NCBI RefSeq assembly: GCF_003716325.1
Contig: NZ_RDSR01000011.1
Location: forward strand, 1-64,000
Reading direction: 5' to 3'
DNA: 64,000 bases
From: Cryobacterium tepidiphilum
GTDB taxonomy: Bacteria; Actinomycetota; Actinomycetes; Actinomycetales; Microbacteriaceae
Every line of letters starts with the position of its first letter. Position 1 is the first letter of the stretch. Under the pieces are notes generated by a model that was not told the DNA's origin, ran no database searches, and saw only the letters and a program-made list of their open reading frames with translations. Below, in pieces: positions 27,781 through 36,896 of the stretch. The translations under genes were made by a program, and so were the position numbers.

Positions 27781-29211
27781 ATGAGCGAATCCGTCAGCCT
27801 CCCGGCACTCGGTGAGAGTGTCACCGAGGGTACGGTCACCCGCTGGCTGAAGAACGTCGGTGACCGGGTCGAGGTTGACGAGCCCCTGCTCGAAGTGTCG
27901 ACCGACAAGGTGGACACCGAAATCCCATCGCCGGTCTCGGGAGTGATCGAGGCGATCCTGGTGCAGGAGGACGAGACCGTCGACGTGGGAACCGTGCTGG
28001 TGACCATCGGCGACGGCTCCGGCGCAGCAGCGCCGGAGGCGCCCGCCCAGGAGGAACCGGCCGAGCAGGTGCCGGCCCAGGACGAACCGGCCGAGCAGGC
28101 GCCGGCCCCCGAGGCGGCGGCCCCCGCCGCACCCGCCGAGCCGGCACCGCAGGAGAAGCCGGCCGAGGAGACGCCGTCGGCGCCCGCCGAGTCGCCGGCG
28201 AAGGCCGCAGCCGACGCCGGCCCGTCCTACGCGGCACCGGCCCCGTCGGAGGAAGCCCCGAAGGCGGCTGCACCGGCGGCCTCCTCACAGCCGACTCCCC
28301 CGGCCGCCCCCGAGGCCGCGGCGGGAACCAGCGGGTACGTCACGCCGATCGTTCGCAAGCTGGCCAACGAAGCGGGCGTCGACCTCTCCACGGTCACCGG
28401 AACCGGCGTCGGCGGCCGCATCCGCAAGCAGGACATCGAGGCGGCCAAGGGCCGGCCCGGCGCCGCGTCGGCCGCCCCGACCGTCGCCGTGTCGCCGCTC
28501 CGCGGCACGAGCCAGCCGATGTCCCGCCTGCGCAAGGTTGTCGCCGAGAGCGCAGCCACGTCGATGCAGACCTCAGCGCAGTCGACGACGGTCATCGAGG
28601 TCGACGTGACGCGGGTGGCCCAGCTTCGCGACGCCGTGCAGCAGAAGTTCCAAGCGAGCACCGGGACGAAGCTGTCATTCCTGCCGTTCTTCGCCCTCGC
28701 GGCCGCCGAGGCCCTCCAGGCGTACCCCATCATCAACGCCACGATCGAGGGCGACGCGATCGTCTACCCCGCCCACGAGAACATCAGCATCGCGGTCGAC
28801 ACCGAGCGCGGGCTGCTCACCCCCGTGGTGCGGGACGCGTCCGCGCTCGACCTCGCCGGCCTCGCGAAGCACATCGCGGACCTCGCCGACCGGACCCGGC
28901 AGAACAAGCTCACGCCCGACGAGTTGACCGGGGGCACGTTCACGGTCACGAACACTGGCTCCCGGGGTGCCCTCTTCGACACGCCGGTGGTCTTCCTGCC
29001 GCAGAGTGCCGTCCTCGGCACCGGCATCGTCTGCAAGAAGCCCGTCGTCGTCACCCACGACGACGTCGACGCCATCGCGATCCGCTCCACGGTGTACCTG
29101 GCGTTGTCGTACGACCAGCGCATCATCGACGGCGCGGACGCCGCCCGGTTCCTCACCGCCGTCAAGGAGCGCCTTGAGAGCGGGGCGTTCGAAGGCAACC
29201 TCGGTATCTGA
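27781..29211 (+). CDS. sucB: 2-oxoacid dehydrogenase E2 (dihydrolipoyl acyltransferase), with DQR in place of DHR
   Basis: 476 residues. One lipoyl domain (about 1-80, lipoylated Lys in [14 protein letters not shown]), a long Ala/Pro/Glu linker (85-180), a peripheral-subunit-binding domain ([17 protein letters not shown]), then the catalytic acyltransferase domain. The active-site motif that is normally D-H-R-x-x-D-G reads [14 protein letters not shown] (codon CAG), so the catalytic His appears as Gln. It is called SucB by family; it could serve pyruvate or 2-oxoglutarate dehydrogenase. GAAGGAGAAG precedes the ATG at 27781. Confidence 0.9.
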   Translation: MSESVSLPALGESVTEGTVTRWLKNVGDRVEVDEPLLEVSTDKVDTEIPSPVSGVIEAILVQEDETVDVGTVLVTIGDGSGAAAPEAPAQEEPAEQVPAQDEPAEQAPAPEAAAPAAPAEPAPQEKPAEETPSAPAESPAKAAADAGPSYAAPAPSEEAPKAAAPAASSQPTPPAAPEAAAGTSGYVTPIVRKLANEAGVDLSTVTGTGVGGRIRKQDIEAAKGRPGAASAAPTVAVSPLRGTSQPMSRLRKVVAESAATSMQTSAQSTTVIEVDVTRVAQLRDAVQQKFQASTGTKLSFLPFFALAAAEALQAYPIINATIEGDAIVYPAHENISIAVDTERGLLTPVVRDASALDLAGLAKHIADLADRTRQNKLTPDELTGGTFTVTNTGSRGALFDTPVVFLPQSAVLGTGIVCKKPVVVTHDDVDAIAIRSTVYLALSYDQRIIDGADAARFLTAVKERLESGAFEGNLGI

Positions 29212-29222
29212 CCCCTCGCGCG

Positions 29223-30725
29223 TCAGTCGAACACCTGCCGCAGCCGCCAACCGGCCTCGCCCTTCACCAGGAGGAGCGAGGCCGGTTCGCTGTCACCTCC
29301 CTTCGATGCGGTGCGCTGCAACGCCACGATCGCGAGGTCACCGCTGTGTTCCCGCAGCTCGCCGACATCCCCGGCGGTGAATGACGCGTCAGGTTGCGAT
29401 GACCCGGTGTCGATCGCGTGCGTGTCGGCCTCGAGGATCGCCGACCCCGCCTGGTCGAAGGCGTCCAGGCAGGTCACGGACGCGGCCGCCAGGCACCCGA
29501 TTCGCCCGGCCAGGAGCGCCCGGGCCGCCCGCACCGGGTCGTCGCCGGCGATCGCGCCGGTCGATGCGGGCGCGTCCGCTTCCCCCGACGAGACCACGCG
29601 CTGCGGGCCCGGCTCCGACGGAACCGGGGCGGCCTCGTCGGATCGCCCGGATGGCACCTGCGCCGCCGGGGCAGGCGGCGATGGCGGCATGAGCGTCAGC
29701 GCGAGCACCGTCGCTGCTGTGGCCACACACGCCAGCACGATGAGGGGCCCCCGCCTGGCCGCCGCCAGCACACGCACCCGGTCGGCGGCCAGCCGGAGAG
29801 GACTCCGCTCGAGCGCGGAACCCAGCCGCAGCACGAGGGACGACCGCCCGGCCGCTGCACCTGCGACGGTGGCGGGCGCGCCCATGGGCGGTCCGCCCGG
29901 TCGCTGGGGTGCGGAGCCGGCGGCCACCGCGTCGACGCGTGCGGGAACCGGAGGGGCCGGCGTCGCCGATTCGGTGAGGCTCACGGCCGCTGCCGGCGAC
30001 CAGGCGAAGAGCCGGCGTTCCAGCTCGTCGAGACTCGGCTGGAACGGCACCGCCGTCGCGGTCATCTCGAACCACGCGACCAGCGCTTCCGCGCGCCGCG
30101 CCGCGGCATCCGTTTGGTGCAGCGTGTCGAAGACGCCGCGCATGAGCAGCGCAAGCCGTGCATAGTCGGCCCGGATCAGGTCGAACCGGCTGGCCCCGTC
30201 GCCCGGCTCAGCGGCGTCCTGGCCGTGCCGGCCACCGAATCCCGGGAGGCGGCGCAGCCCTCCCAGCCCGGTGACGTACGGACGCCCGTCGGCCTGGAAG
30301 CGCACGGTCGCCCGGCTGAGGGTGGTGTGCGCGAAGCCGAGCGCGTGCAGGGACGCCAGGGCGACGACGACGGGCGCGAGCACCGTCACCGCCTCCCCCG
30401 GCGCGATGCGTGTGCGGCCCTCGAGCACGGCCGGGAGCGCCGGACCCGTGAGCCGTTCGACCACGAGGACCACGACCCCGCCGGGCTGCGTGGCGAGGTC
30501 GACCAGCCGCGCGAAGCTTCCCGGCGCCGCCCGGGTGAGGACCGAGACCTGATCGCCGATGAGATCCTGGTCGGTGGAGGGGTGGAAGACCTTGACGATC
30601 ACGGCGGCCCCGCCGTTCGCATCCGCTTCGTCAGCGTGGCCGAGGTAGAGCTCCGAGTGCGATCCGGCACCAAGCCGTCGGATGATCCGGTAGCCCGCGA
30701 TGCGCTCCTGCCCTGGGATTTCCAT
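29223..30725 (-). CDS. Membrane pseudokinase (serine/threonine kinase-like, catalytically degenerate)
   Basis: 500 residues. The first ~270 follow a Hanks-type kinase: glycine loop RRLGAGSHSELYLG and VIVKVF with the ATP-binding Lys. The catalytic loop reads GFAHTTLSRATVRF (no HRD Asp, no Asn) and the DFG position reads VTGLGGLRRL, so both catalytic acids are missing. A proline-rich linker leads to one membrane helix (GPLIVLACVATAATVLALTL, residues ~355-375), and the outer part of ~120 residues has a pair of cysteines (GRIGCLAAASVTCLD). ATG 30725 is chosen as MEIPGQERIAGYRI directly precedes the kinase fold. It converges on sucB with an 11-bp gap. Confidence 0.82.
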   Translation of the reverse strand: MEIPGQERIAGYRIIRRLGAGSHSELYLGHADEADANGGAAVIVKVFHPSTDQDLIGDQVSVLTRAAPGSFARLVDLATQPGGVVVLVVERLTGPALPAVLEGRTRIAPGEAVTVLAPVVVALASLHALGFAHTTLSRATVRFQADGRPYVTGLGGLRRLPGFGGRHGQDAAEPGDGASRFDLIRADYARLALLMRGVFDTLHQTDAAARRAEALVAWFEMTATAVPFQPSLDELERRLFAWSPAAAVSLTESATPAPPVPARVDAVAAGSAPQRPGGPPMGAPATVAGAAAGRSSLVLRLGSALERSPLRLAADRVRVLAAARRGPLIVLACVATAATVLALTLMPPSPPAPAAQVPSGRSDEAAPVPSEPGPQRVVSSGEADAPASTGAIAGDDPVRAARALLAGRIGCLAAASVTCLDAFDQAGSAILEADTHAIDTGSSQPDASFTAGDVGELREHSGDLAIVALQRTASKGGDSEPASLLLVKGEAGWRLRQVFD

Positions 30726-30839
30726 GCACGCATCGTGCCTCGGGGACGGCCTCCGCGCGGCGCCGGTTCCGGTCGTGGTGGACGGCACCGTCACCGTCGG
30801 GTGCTGGGGAGGACGTCACGGAAGCACGGGCCGACTCGG

Positions 30840-30845
30840 TAGTCT
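30840..30845 (+). promoter_or_regulatory. -10 box of the DUF4191 gene (leaderless)
   Basis: TAGTCT, 6 nt before the ATG at 30852. Confidence 0.5.
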
Positions 30846-30851
30846 TATGGC

Positions 30852-31559
30852 ATGGCACGAAGCAAGGACCAGAGCCCGCGCACCCCGAAACAACCCGGCC
30901 GTCTCAAGCAGATGTGGCAGGTGTTCCAGATGACCCGGCGGTACGACTCGAAGGTCGTGCCGTTCCTGCTCCTGGCCTTTTTCGTTCCCGTGATCCTCGG
31001 GGTCGTCATCGCGCTGCTCTTCTCGTCCAACGGTTTCACGGTCGCGCTCTGGATCATCGCCGGCGTCCTTGCCGGGATCCTCGCCGTGTTGCTCGTTCTC
31101 GGCCGGCGTGCCGAGAAGGCGGCCTACTCGCAGATCGAGGGACAGCCCGGCGCCGTCGGCGCGGTGCTCAACAGCTCGCTGAAGCGCGGCTGGATCGGCA
31201 GCGAACGTCCGGTCGCCGTCAACGGCAAGACCCAGGACGCCGTCTACCGTGCCGTCGGCCGCGGGGGCGTCGTGCTGATCAGCGAGGGCCCGAAGACCCG
31301 CACGGCTCGCATGGTCGACGAGGAACGGCGGAAGGTCGCGCGCATCGGCGGCAACGTGCCGGTGACCGTGCTCGCCGTCGGCCCCGACCCCGACGCCGTT
31401 CCCCTGCACAAGCTCGCCCGGCGACTCACGCGCATCAAGCCCGCGCTGACCAAGCAGGAAGTCGTGGCCGTGAACAACCGGCTGGGTTCCATGGGAACGA
31501 AATTGCCGATCCCCAAGGGCGTCGACCCGATGCGCGCCCGCCCCCAGCGCGGCAAGTAG
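30852..31559 (+). CDS. DUF4191 membrane protein
   Basis: 235 residues. Two membrane helices near residues 37-60 (VVPFLLLAFFVPVILGVVIALLF) and 66-85 follow a short basic N-terminus. The soluble part contains GQPGAVGAVLNSSLKRGW and VGRGGVVLISEGPKTR, hallmarks of the DUF4191 family found in actinobacteria near lipA and glnA. Function unknown. It converges with the RDD gene with 4 bp between stops. Confidence 0.87.
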   Translation: MARSKDQSPRTPKQPGRLKQMWQVFQMTRRYDSKVVPFLLLAFFVPVILGVVIALLFSSNGFTVALWIIAGVLAGILAVLLVLGRRAEKAAYSQIEGQPGAVGAVLNSSLKRGWIGSERPVAVNGKTQDAVYRAVGRGGVVLISEGPKTRTARMVDEERRKVARIGGNVPVTVLAVGPDPDAVPLHKLARRLTRIKPALTKQEVVAVNNRLGSMGTKLPIPKGVDPMRARPQRGK

Positions 31560-31563
31560 GGCG

Positions 31564-31986
31564 TCAGGCGCGAATCAGCACCGTTCCCGCGAGCTTGTCG
31601 TGGAACCCGCGCTGGTCCGAGTCCCACACGGCTGCGGGGATCACGAGCGCGAGCAGGAGCGAGCGCACGACGGGACGCCAGAGCCCGACCCAGCCGCCGC
31701 GCATGGGCACGACACGGAGACCCAGGAGGCGGTGGCCGAGGCTGCCGCCGAGCGTGGGGATGAAGACGACCTGAAGCACCACGAACATGACGCTGATCGA
31801 GAAGCCCGTCGTGTTCGTCAGGAGGGACGCAGCCGCGTAGGCGAGCGCCCAGTCGACGACAAGGGCGAGGATGCGGCGTCCGGGCCGGCCGATCGAGCCG
31901 GGACCGCTGTACGGGAGCCCGAGCCGCTCCCCCGGCCAAACGCTCGGCGCACGCGCGGGGACAGGCTGGACGGCGGGGCTGGACAC
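31564..31986 (-). CDS. RDD-family membrane protein
   Basis: 140 residues with the RDD signature: GRRILALVVDWALAYAA (Arg and Asp in helix 1), a second helix, LGGSLGHRLLGLRVV, and the closing RGFHDKLAGTVLI. Function of this small family is largely unknown (some are ion antiporters). GTG start at 31986, with TAGACT 6 nt upstream. It is divergent from glnA. Confidence 0.87.
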   Translation of the reverse strand: MSSPAVQPVPARAPSVWPGERLGLPYSGPGSIGRPGRRILALVVDWALAYAAASLLTNTTGFSISVMFVVLQVVFIPTLGGSLGHRLLGLRVVPMRGGWVGLWRPVVRSLLLALVIPAAVWDSDQRGFHDKLAGTVLIRA

Positions 31987-31992
31987 ACGCCC

Positions 31993-31998
31993 AGTCTA
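31993..31998 (-). promoter_or_regulatory. -10 box of the RDD gene (leaderless)
   Basis: TAGACT on the minus strand, 6 nt before the GTG. Confidence 0.5.
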
Positions 31999-32014
31999 CG
32001 GTCCGGGCCGTGGC

Positions 32015-32052
32015 GTAACATGTTCGAAACATCTGCGTCACCCTCGGGTAAT
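32015..32052 (+). promoter_or_regulatory. GlnR-type operator upstream of glnA
   Basis: Four pentamers with exact 6-nt spacing: GTAAC, GAAAC, GTCAC, GTAAT at 32015, 32026, 32037 and 32048. This is the gTnAc-n6-GaAAc double-box described for GlnR in other actinobacteria; only the last half-box is degenerate. A -10-like TAGCGT follows at 32063-32068, putting the operator at about -60 to -20, fitting activation or repression by GlnR according to nitrogen supply. Confidence 0.72.
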
Positions 32053-32124
32053 CCGGTGCGACTAGCGTCGCCTGTGGCCGCATGGGCGACCGTCCTGATT
32101 CACACCGTTTGGAGTTAATCCCGC

Positions 32125-33549
32125 ATGTTCAGCGATCCGTCAGAAGTGCTCGCGTATATCAAAGACACGGACGTCAAGTTCCTCGACATCCGTTTCACCG
32201 ACCTGCCCGGTGTTCAGCAGCACTTCAACATCCCGGCGTCCACCGTTGACGAGGAGTTCTTCACGGTCGGCCAGCTGTTCGACGGCTCCTCGATCCGAGG
32301 GTTCGCGTCGATCCACGAGTCGGACATGCAGCTCATCCCCGATGTGACGACGGCGTACATCGACCCGTTCCGTGCCGAGCGCACGCTCATCATGGTCTTC
32401 GACATCTACAACCCCCGCAACGGCGAGATCTACTCGAAGGACCCGCGCCAGGTCGCGAAGAAGGCCGAGAAGTTCCTCTCCTCCACCGGCATCGCCGACA
32501 CCGCGTTCTTCGCGCCGGAGGCGGAGTTCTACATCTTCGACGACGTGCGGTACGAGATCAACCAGCACTCCAGCTTCTACTCCGTCGACTCCAGCGAGGG
32601 CGCCTGGAACTCCGGCCGCGTCGAAGAGGGCGGCAACCTCGGCAACAAGACGCCGTTCAAGGGCGGCTACTTCCCCGTCAGCCCGGTCGACCAGCACGCC
32701 GACCTGCGCGACGACATCTGCCTCAAGCTCATCGACGCGGGCCTCATCCTCGAGCGCAGCCACCACGAGGTGGGCACCGGCGGCCAGGGCGAGATCAACT
32801 ACCGCTTCGACACGATGGTCGCCGCGGCCGACGACATCCTCAAGTTCAAGTACATCGTCAAGAACACGGCCAACGAATGGGGCAAGACGGCGACGTTCAT
32901 GCCGAAGCCGCTCTTCGGCGACAACGGCTCGGGCATGCACACCCACCAGTCGCTATGGGCAGACGGCAAGCCGCTGTTCTATGACGAGGCCGGCTACGGC
33001 GGCCTCTCCGACGTGGCCCGCTGGTACATCGGCGGTCTGCTGAAGCACGCGCCGTCGGTGCTCGCGTTCACGAACCCGAGCGTCAACTCCTTCCGCCGCC
33101 TGGTGCCGGGCTTCGAAGCGCCGGTCAACCTGGTCTACTCGGCCGGCAACCGTTCCGCGTGCATCCGCATCCCCATCACGGGCACCAACCCGAAGGCCAA
33201 GCGCATCGAGTTCCGCGTGCCGGACGGCGCGAGCAACCCGTACCTCGCCTTCGCCGCGCAGCTCATGGCCGGCCTCGACGGCATCAAGAACCGCATCGAG
33301 CCGCACGAGCCGGTCGACAAGGACCTCTACGAGCTTCCCCCGGAGGAGGCCAAGAGCATCCCGCAGTTGCCTGCGTCGCTCGACGCCGCTCTCGACGCGC
33401 TGGAGGCGGACCACGACTTCCTGCTCGCCGGCAACGTGTTCACCCCGGAGCTCATCGAGACCTGGATCGCGTACAAGCGCGAGGTGGAGATCAAGCCGCT
33501 GCAGCAGCGTCCGCACCCGTTCGAGTACGAGCTGTACTTCGGCGTCTGA
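32125..33549 (+). CDS. glnA: Glutamine synthetase type I (GSI-beta)
   Basis: 474 residues, full length. N-terminal [14 protein letters not shown] and [13 protein letters not shown], metal site [17 protein letters not shown]-binding [12 protein letters not shown], and C-terminal RFPVPD-type [18 protein letters not shown]. The Tyr in [18 protein letters not shown] is the conserved adenylylation site, consistent with glnE in this window. It makes glutamine from glutamate and ammonia. The last six codons (ELYFGV and stop) are the left attachment core of the accessory element, so the C-terminus was in part rebuilt by insertion. Confidence 0.96.
   Translation: MFSDPSEVLAYIKDTDVKFLDIRFTDLPGVQQHFNIPASTVDEEFFTVGQLFDGSSIRGFASIHESDMQLIPDVTTAYIDPFRAERTLIMVFDIYNPRNGEIYSKDPRQVAKKAEKFLSSTGIADTAFFAPEAEFYIFDDVRYEINQHSSFYSVDSSEGAWNSGRVEEGGNLGNKTPFKGGYFPVSPVDQHADLRDDICLKLIDAGLILERSHHEVGTGGQGEINYRFDTMVAAADDILKFKYIVKNTANEWGKTATFMPKPLFGDNGSGMHTHQSLWADGKPLFYDEAGYGGLSDVARWYIGGLLKHAPSVLAFTNPSVNSFRRLVPGFEAPVNLVYSAGNRSACIRIPITGTNPKAKRIEFRVPDGASNPYLAFAAQLMAGLDGIKNRIEPHEPVDKDLYELPPEEAKSIPQLPASLDAALDALEADHDFLLAGNVFTPELIETWIAYKREVEIKPLQQRPHPFEYELYFGV
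33528..33547 (+). other. Left attachment core (attL) in the 3' end of glnA
   Basis: The 20-mer cgagctgtacttcggcgtct, covering the final glnA codons, recurs with one mismatch at 46312-46331 beside the integrase genes. The single difference changes Phe to Tyr in the same codon, so both copies encode a good GlnA end. Confidence 0.8.
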
Positions 33550-33600
33550 TTCCGAGGGGTCTTGGGGACCGCACTCCCGGTTTCCGAGGCCAGCAATTTA

Positions 33601-33636
33601 CTGAGCCCCAGGCGGCAGGTGCCGTCTGGGGCTCAG
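33601..33636 (+). terminator. Terminator after glnA, supplied by the element
   Basis: A 16-bp stem with one mismatch (33601-33616 with 33621-33636) and loop AGGT, followed by TCTATCTCT. It lies just inside the element, 52 bp past the glnA stop, so it replaces the chromosomal terminator now found at 46351-46378. Confidence 0.88.
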
Positions 33637-33672
33637 TCTATCTCTGGTCGTTTACGGACGGCTACGGGGAAT

Positions 33673-33692
33673 AGACGGACAGGTTCTCGGAC
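33673..33692. repeat. Element-end direct repeat, left copy (possible integrase arm site)
   Basis: agacggacaggttctcggac, identical to 46191-46210. It is 126 bp inside the left core, the other copy 102 bp inside the right core, in the same orientation: the layout of arm-type binding sites for a tyrosine recombinase. Confidence 0.7.
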
Positions 33693-33800
33693 GGTGCGGA
33701 TGACCGCTTCCGCTCACGCGCAACGACGGCGAGAGGAGCCTGACCCGCTTTTCAGGACACCAACTTTGAGGCGATGATCGTCTCGGAAGGAGTCCGTGAG

Positions 33801-33932
33801 ATGCCTGCTGCCCACCCGCCGGAGTTCCGGCGTCGAGCCCTGGATCTTCTCGCCCAGGGAAACCCTGTGGAGATCGAGATCCTCAAGCGCGCGAGCGCGT
33901 ATTTCGCCAGAGAGAACGTGCTCCGAAAATAG
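33801..33932 (+). pseudogene. IS3 OrfA with internal deletion
   Basis: 43 codons. The N-terminus PAAHPPEFRRRALDLL and the C-terminus EIEILKRASAYFARENVLRK are the two ends of a typical IS3 OrfA of about 90-100 residues; the middle, including most of the helix-turn-helix, is missing in frame. It ends in CGAAAATAG, the region where -1 frameshifting into orfB would normally occur; orfB continues in the -1 frame. Confidence 0.78.
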
Positions 33933-34805
33933 GGTTCCGGCTGGTCCGGGAGCTCGCCGCGGACGGGATCCCCGTCGCGGTGGCCTGCCGGTCCCTGAAC
34001 GTCTCGAAGTCTGACTATTACGAATGGGCCGGACGGGCGCTCTCGGTGCGTGCGGTCGCGGATGCTGAGCTGACGACCACGATTCGTCGGATCCACGCCG
34101 ACTCACGCCAGACCTATGGTGCCCCGCGGGTGCTCGCCGAGCTGCGGCTCGGACTTGGCATTCGAGTCGGCCGGAAACGCGTCGCCCGGTTGATGCGGCT
34201 GGGCGGGCTGGTGGGCGTTTCGCACCGTCGGAAGCGGCGCGGCTGGAAGCCAGACACTGCCACCCATGAGGACCTCGTGAAGCGGCAGTTCCGCGCTGAT
34301 GCCCCGAACCGGCTCTGGTTCTGCGACATCACACAGCATCGCGCGAACGACGGGTGGGTCTACTGCGCCGCCGTGATCGACGCGTACTCGCGGCGGATCG
34401 TTGGGTGGTCGATCTCCGACCGGATAACCGCGGAGATCGTCGTCGATGCGCTCGAGATGGCCCGCTGGCGACGACGACCCGAACCGGGAACCGTGGTCCA
34501 CGCGGACCGAGGAGCGCAATACACCAGCTGGCTCTTCGGGCACCGGCTCCGCCAAGCGGGGCTCCTCGGATCGATGGGCCGAGTCGCGTCATCCGTCGAC
34601 AACGCGCTCATCGAAAGCTTCTGGTCAACGATGCAACGCGAGCTCCTCGACCGGTCGACCTGGACCTCGAAAACGCAACTGGCATCGGCGATGTTCGAGT
34701 GGATCGAAGCGTTCTACACCCCCCCCCCGCCGGCACACCGCGCTCGGCAACCTCAGCCCCGTGGAGTTCGAACGACTTCACAACCCCGCCGCAACCCCGG
34801 CATGA
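33929..34805 (+). pseudogene. IS3 OrfB transposase, frameshifted near its end
   Basis: DDE integrase: RLWFCDITQHRANDGWVYCA (first Asp), VVHADRGAQYTS (second Asp), and the Glu in DNALIESFWSTMQREL. After the codons for EWIEAFY a run of ten C residues (about 34720-34729) shifts the frame. The proper end, RRRHTALGNLSPVEFERLHN, is encoded in another frame to 34805, while the shifted frame runs on to 34849. No ATG exists upstream of the conserved region, as expected for an orfB made by frameshifting. Inactive unless the C-run slips. Confidence 0.85.
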
Positions 34806-34865
34806 TCAACAAAGAGAAACCGTCCGGGAAACCGGGTCAGGCTCCATGACACCACACCACGGGAC

Positions 34866-34965
34866 TTGACCCTCAACCAGCAGCGGTGGACGACCCGACA
34901 GGAGCTGCGACTCGCGATTATCGTGTGGATCGAGCGGAAGTCCCACCGGCAACGTGCGCAGGACC
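34866..34965 (+). pseudogene. IS3-type transposase fragment, C-terminal block
   Basis: The frame reads TLNQQRWTTRQELRLAIIVW then IERKSHRQRAQ, matching the last part of IS3-like transposases (the W-T-R-x-E-L-R-L-A-I segment and the HRRRRQ-type end), then diverges. It is the third of three pieces that together would make one transposase (others at 39590-40040 and 38507-38575). Confidence 0.75.
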
Positions 34966-35158
34966 CCCCCAAAGTGCGCGCCGAAAACGCAGATCAGCGG
35001 CTGGTTTCAGTGAGCGTTCGCGGCTCGCTCGTCAGATCGTCTTCTTGGGGAAGCCCCTTGACATGTGGTTCGTGGGAGCGTTCGCTGTCTCGCGGAGGGC
35101 CAGCGTTGTCGAGGCCCTGTCAAAGAAGCATCGAGTAACACATCGGATCGGAGTGGAC
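34966..35158 (+). other. Intergenic stretch upstream of the dehydrogenase operon
   Basis: No gene is seen. It includes a TTGACA at 35058-35063 that could be a -35 box, but no matching -10 at 17 bp (TTCGCT). The open frame upstream of the dehydrogenase ATG shows no family similarity and is treated as non-coding. Confidence 0.4.
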
Positions 35159-36325
35159 ATGAAGGCAGTGGTGTACGAAGGACCCCGTCAGGTCAGCACG
35201 AAGGACGTCCCGGACGCGAAGATCGAGCGCCCTACCGATGTCCTGGTCAGGGTGACGACGACGAACATCTGCGGCTCGGATCTGCACATGTACGAGGGGC
35301 GGACGTCCTTCGAGGTGGGCCGGACGTTCGGTCACGAGAACATGGGGGAGGTCATCGAGGTCGGTAGTGGTGTGGAGAAGGTCAGGGTCGGAGACCGGGT
35401 TGTGCTCCCGTTCAACATCTCGTGCGGATTCTGTAAGAACTGCGAACGCGGCCTGACCAACTACTGCCTCACCACCCAGCCCGAACCATCATTCGCCGGT
35501 GCGGCCTACGGGTTCGCCGACATGGGTCCCTACGGCGGTGGCCAAGCGGAACTGCTCCGTGTGCCTTTCGGTGACCACAACGCGCTGCGCTTGGGCGAGG
35601 ATGCGGAGGAGAAGGAGAACGATTACGTCATGCTCTCCGACATCTTCCCCACCGGTTACCACGCCACCGAGATGGCCGGCGTGGTCCCGGGCGACAGCGT
35701 TGTCATCGCCGGGGCGGGTCCGGTCGGGCTGATGGCCGCCCTGTCCGCGATGATCAAGGGCGCCGCGAAGGTGATGGTGGTCGATCGTCACCCTGACCGG
35801 CTCGCGTTGGCCGAGCAGATCGGCGCGATCGCCATCGATGACTCCAAGGTCGATCCCGTGCAAGCCGTGCTCGACGAGACGATGGGGCTGGGAGCTGACC
35901 GGGGCTGCGAATGCGTGGGTTACCAGGCCCACGATCCTCAAGGCAACGAGGACATCGCCGCTACTATGAACATGCTTATCAACGCGGTGCGTTTCACCGG
36001 AGGAATCGGCACCGTCGGCGTGTTCGTCCCCCAGGACCCCGGAGCCAAGGACGACCTCGCCAAGCAGGGAAAGGCGGCCATCGACTTCGGAACGCATTGG
36101 TTCAAGGGTCAGACCATGGGGAGCGGTCAGGCCCCGGTCAAGCGGTACAACCGCCAGCTGCGGGACTTGATCGCCGCCGGCAAGGCGACCCCTTCTTGGA
36201 TCGTCTCCCACGAGATCTCGCTGGACCAGGCTGCCGATGCCTATAAGAACTTCGACGCCCGGTCCAAGGGTTGGACCAAGGTTCTCATCAAGCCCGGGAT
36301 GTCGACCGAGAAGAAGGAGAACTGA
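35159..36325 (+). CDS. Zinc-dependent, glutathione-independent formaldehyde dehydrogenase-like enzyme
   Basis: 388 residues of the medium-chain zinc alcohol dehydrogenase family, in the branch of FdhA. Catalytic zinc ligands in TTNICGSDLHMYEG and TFGHENMGEV; structural zinc Cys4 in CGFCKNCERGLTNYC; NAD-binding VIAGAGPVGLMAALSA; and the family-typical GCECVGYQAHDPQG insertion. It would oxidise formaldehyde (or a related aldehyde) with NAD, in the cytoplasm. The ATG at 35159 starts the homology (KAVVYEGPRQVSTKDV). The PfpI-like gene starts 1 bp after its stop. Confidence 0.88.
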   Translation: MKAVVYEGPRQVSTKDVPDAKIERPTDVLVRVTTTNICGSDLHMYEGRTSFEVGRTFGHENMGEVIEVGSGVEKVRVGDRVVLPFNISCGFCKNCERGLTNYCLTTQPEPSFAGAAYGFADMGPYGGGQAELLRVPFGDHNALRLGEDAEEKENDYVMLSDIFPTGYHATEMAGVVPGDSVVIAGAGPVGLMAALSAMIKGAAKVMVVDRHPDRLALAEQIGAIAIDDSKVDPVQAVLDETMGLGADRGCECVGYQAHDPQGNEDIAATMNMLINAVRFTGGIGTVGVFVPQDPGAKDDLAKQGKAAIDFGTHWFKGQTMGSGQAPVKRYNRQLRDLIAAGKATPSWIVSHEISLDQAADAYKNFDARSKGWTKVLIKPGMSTEKKEN

Positions 36326-36326
36326 T

Positions 36327-36896
36327 ATGGCCGAGACGCTGCAGGGCAAGAGAGTCGCCATCCTCGCCGCCGACGGGGTCGAGCGAGTCGAGCTCGAGAA
36401 GCCCCGCGAGGCGCTGGAGCAGGCTGGTGCACAGACCGAGGTTCTGTCGATCCATGACGGTGAGATTCAGGCCCGTGAGAACGATCTGGATGCAGCAGGC
36501 ACGTTCACCGTCGACGGGTTGGTCGCGGACGCCTCTGTCGCCCACTATGACGCCCTGCTTCTCCCGGGCGGCACGGTGAACCCCGACCAACTCCGGGTTG
36601 ATCCCGACGCGGTCTCCTTCGTCCGCGAGTTCGTCGAAAGCGGCAAACCCGTTGCGGCGATCTGTCACGGGCCGTGGACGCTGATCGAGGCGGGTGTGGT
36701 CGAAGGTCGCACCTTGACGTCCTTCCCGAGCATCCGCACCGACCTGCGCAACGCCGGTGCGGACGTCGTCGACCAGGACGTCGTGGTGGACGGGAATCTG
36801 ATCACCAGCCGCTCGCCCGATGACCTGCCTGCGTTCTGCGATACGATCGCGGTGAAATTTGCGAGCAATTCGACCCAGGAAGAGGTGACGTCATGA
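36327..36896 (+). CDS. DJ-1/PfpI-family protein
   Basis: 189 residues. The class I amidotransferase-like fold with nucleophile elbow PVAAICHGPWTLIEAG (Cys near residue 112) and LLLPGGTVNPDQLR, the pattern of PfpI/YhbO-type proteins. Relatives have peptidase, chaperone or glyoxalase/deglycase activity on reactive carbonyls; which applies is unknown, though the neighbouring aldehyde dehydrogenase suggests carbonyl detoxification. ATG at 36327 lies inside AAGGAG-spaced distance of the previous gene. Its TGA overlaps the next ATG. Confidence 0.88.
   Translation: MAETLQGKRVAILAADGVERVELEKPREALEQAGAQTEVLSIHDGEIQARENDLDAAGTFTVDGLVADASVAHYDALLLPGGTVNPDQLRVDPDAVSFVREFVESGKPVAAICHGPWTLIEAGVVEGRTLTSFPSIRTDLRNAGADVVDQDVVVDGNLITSRSPDDLPAFCDTIAVKFASNSTQEEVTS

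Larger units (their letters stand above)
33735..34845 (+). mobile_element. Degenerate IS3-family insertion sequence
   Basis: Terminal inverted repeats GGAGCCTGACCCG at 33735-33747 and its complement at 34833-34845 enclose an orfA/orfB pair transcribed rightward. Both frames are damaged (see the two pseudogenes). No clear target duplication is visible outside the repeats, suggesting later rearrangement or an old insertion. Confidence 0.82.
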
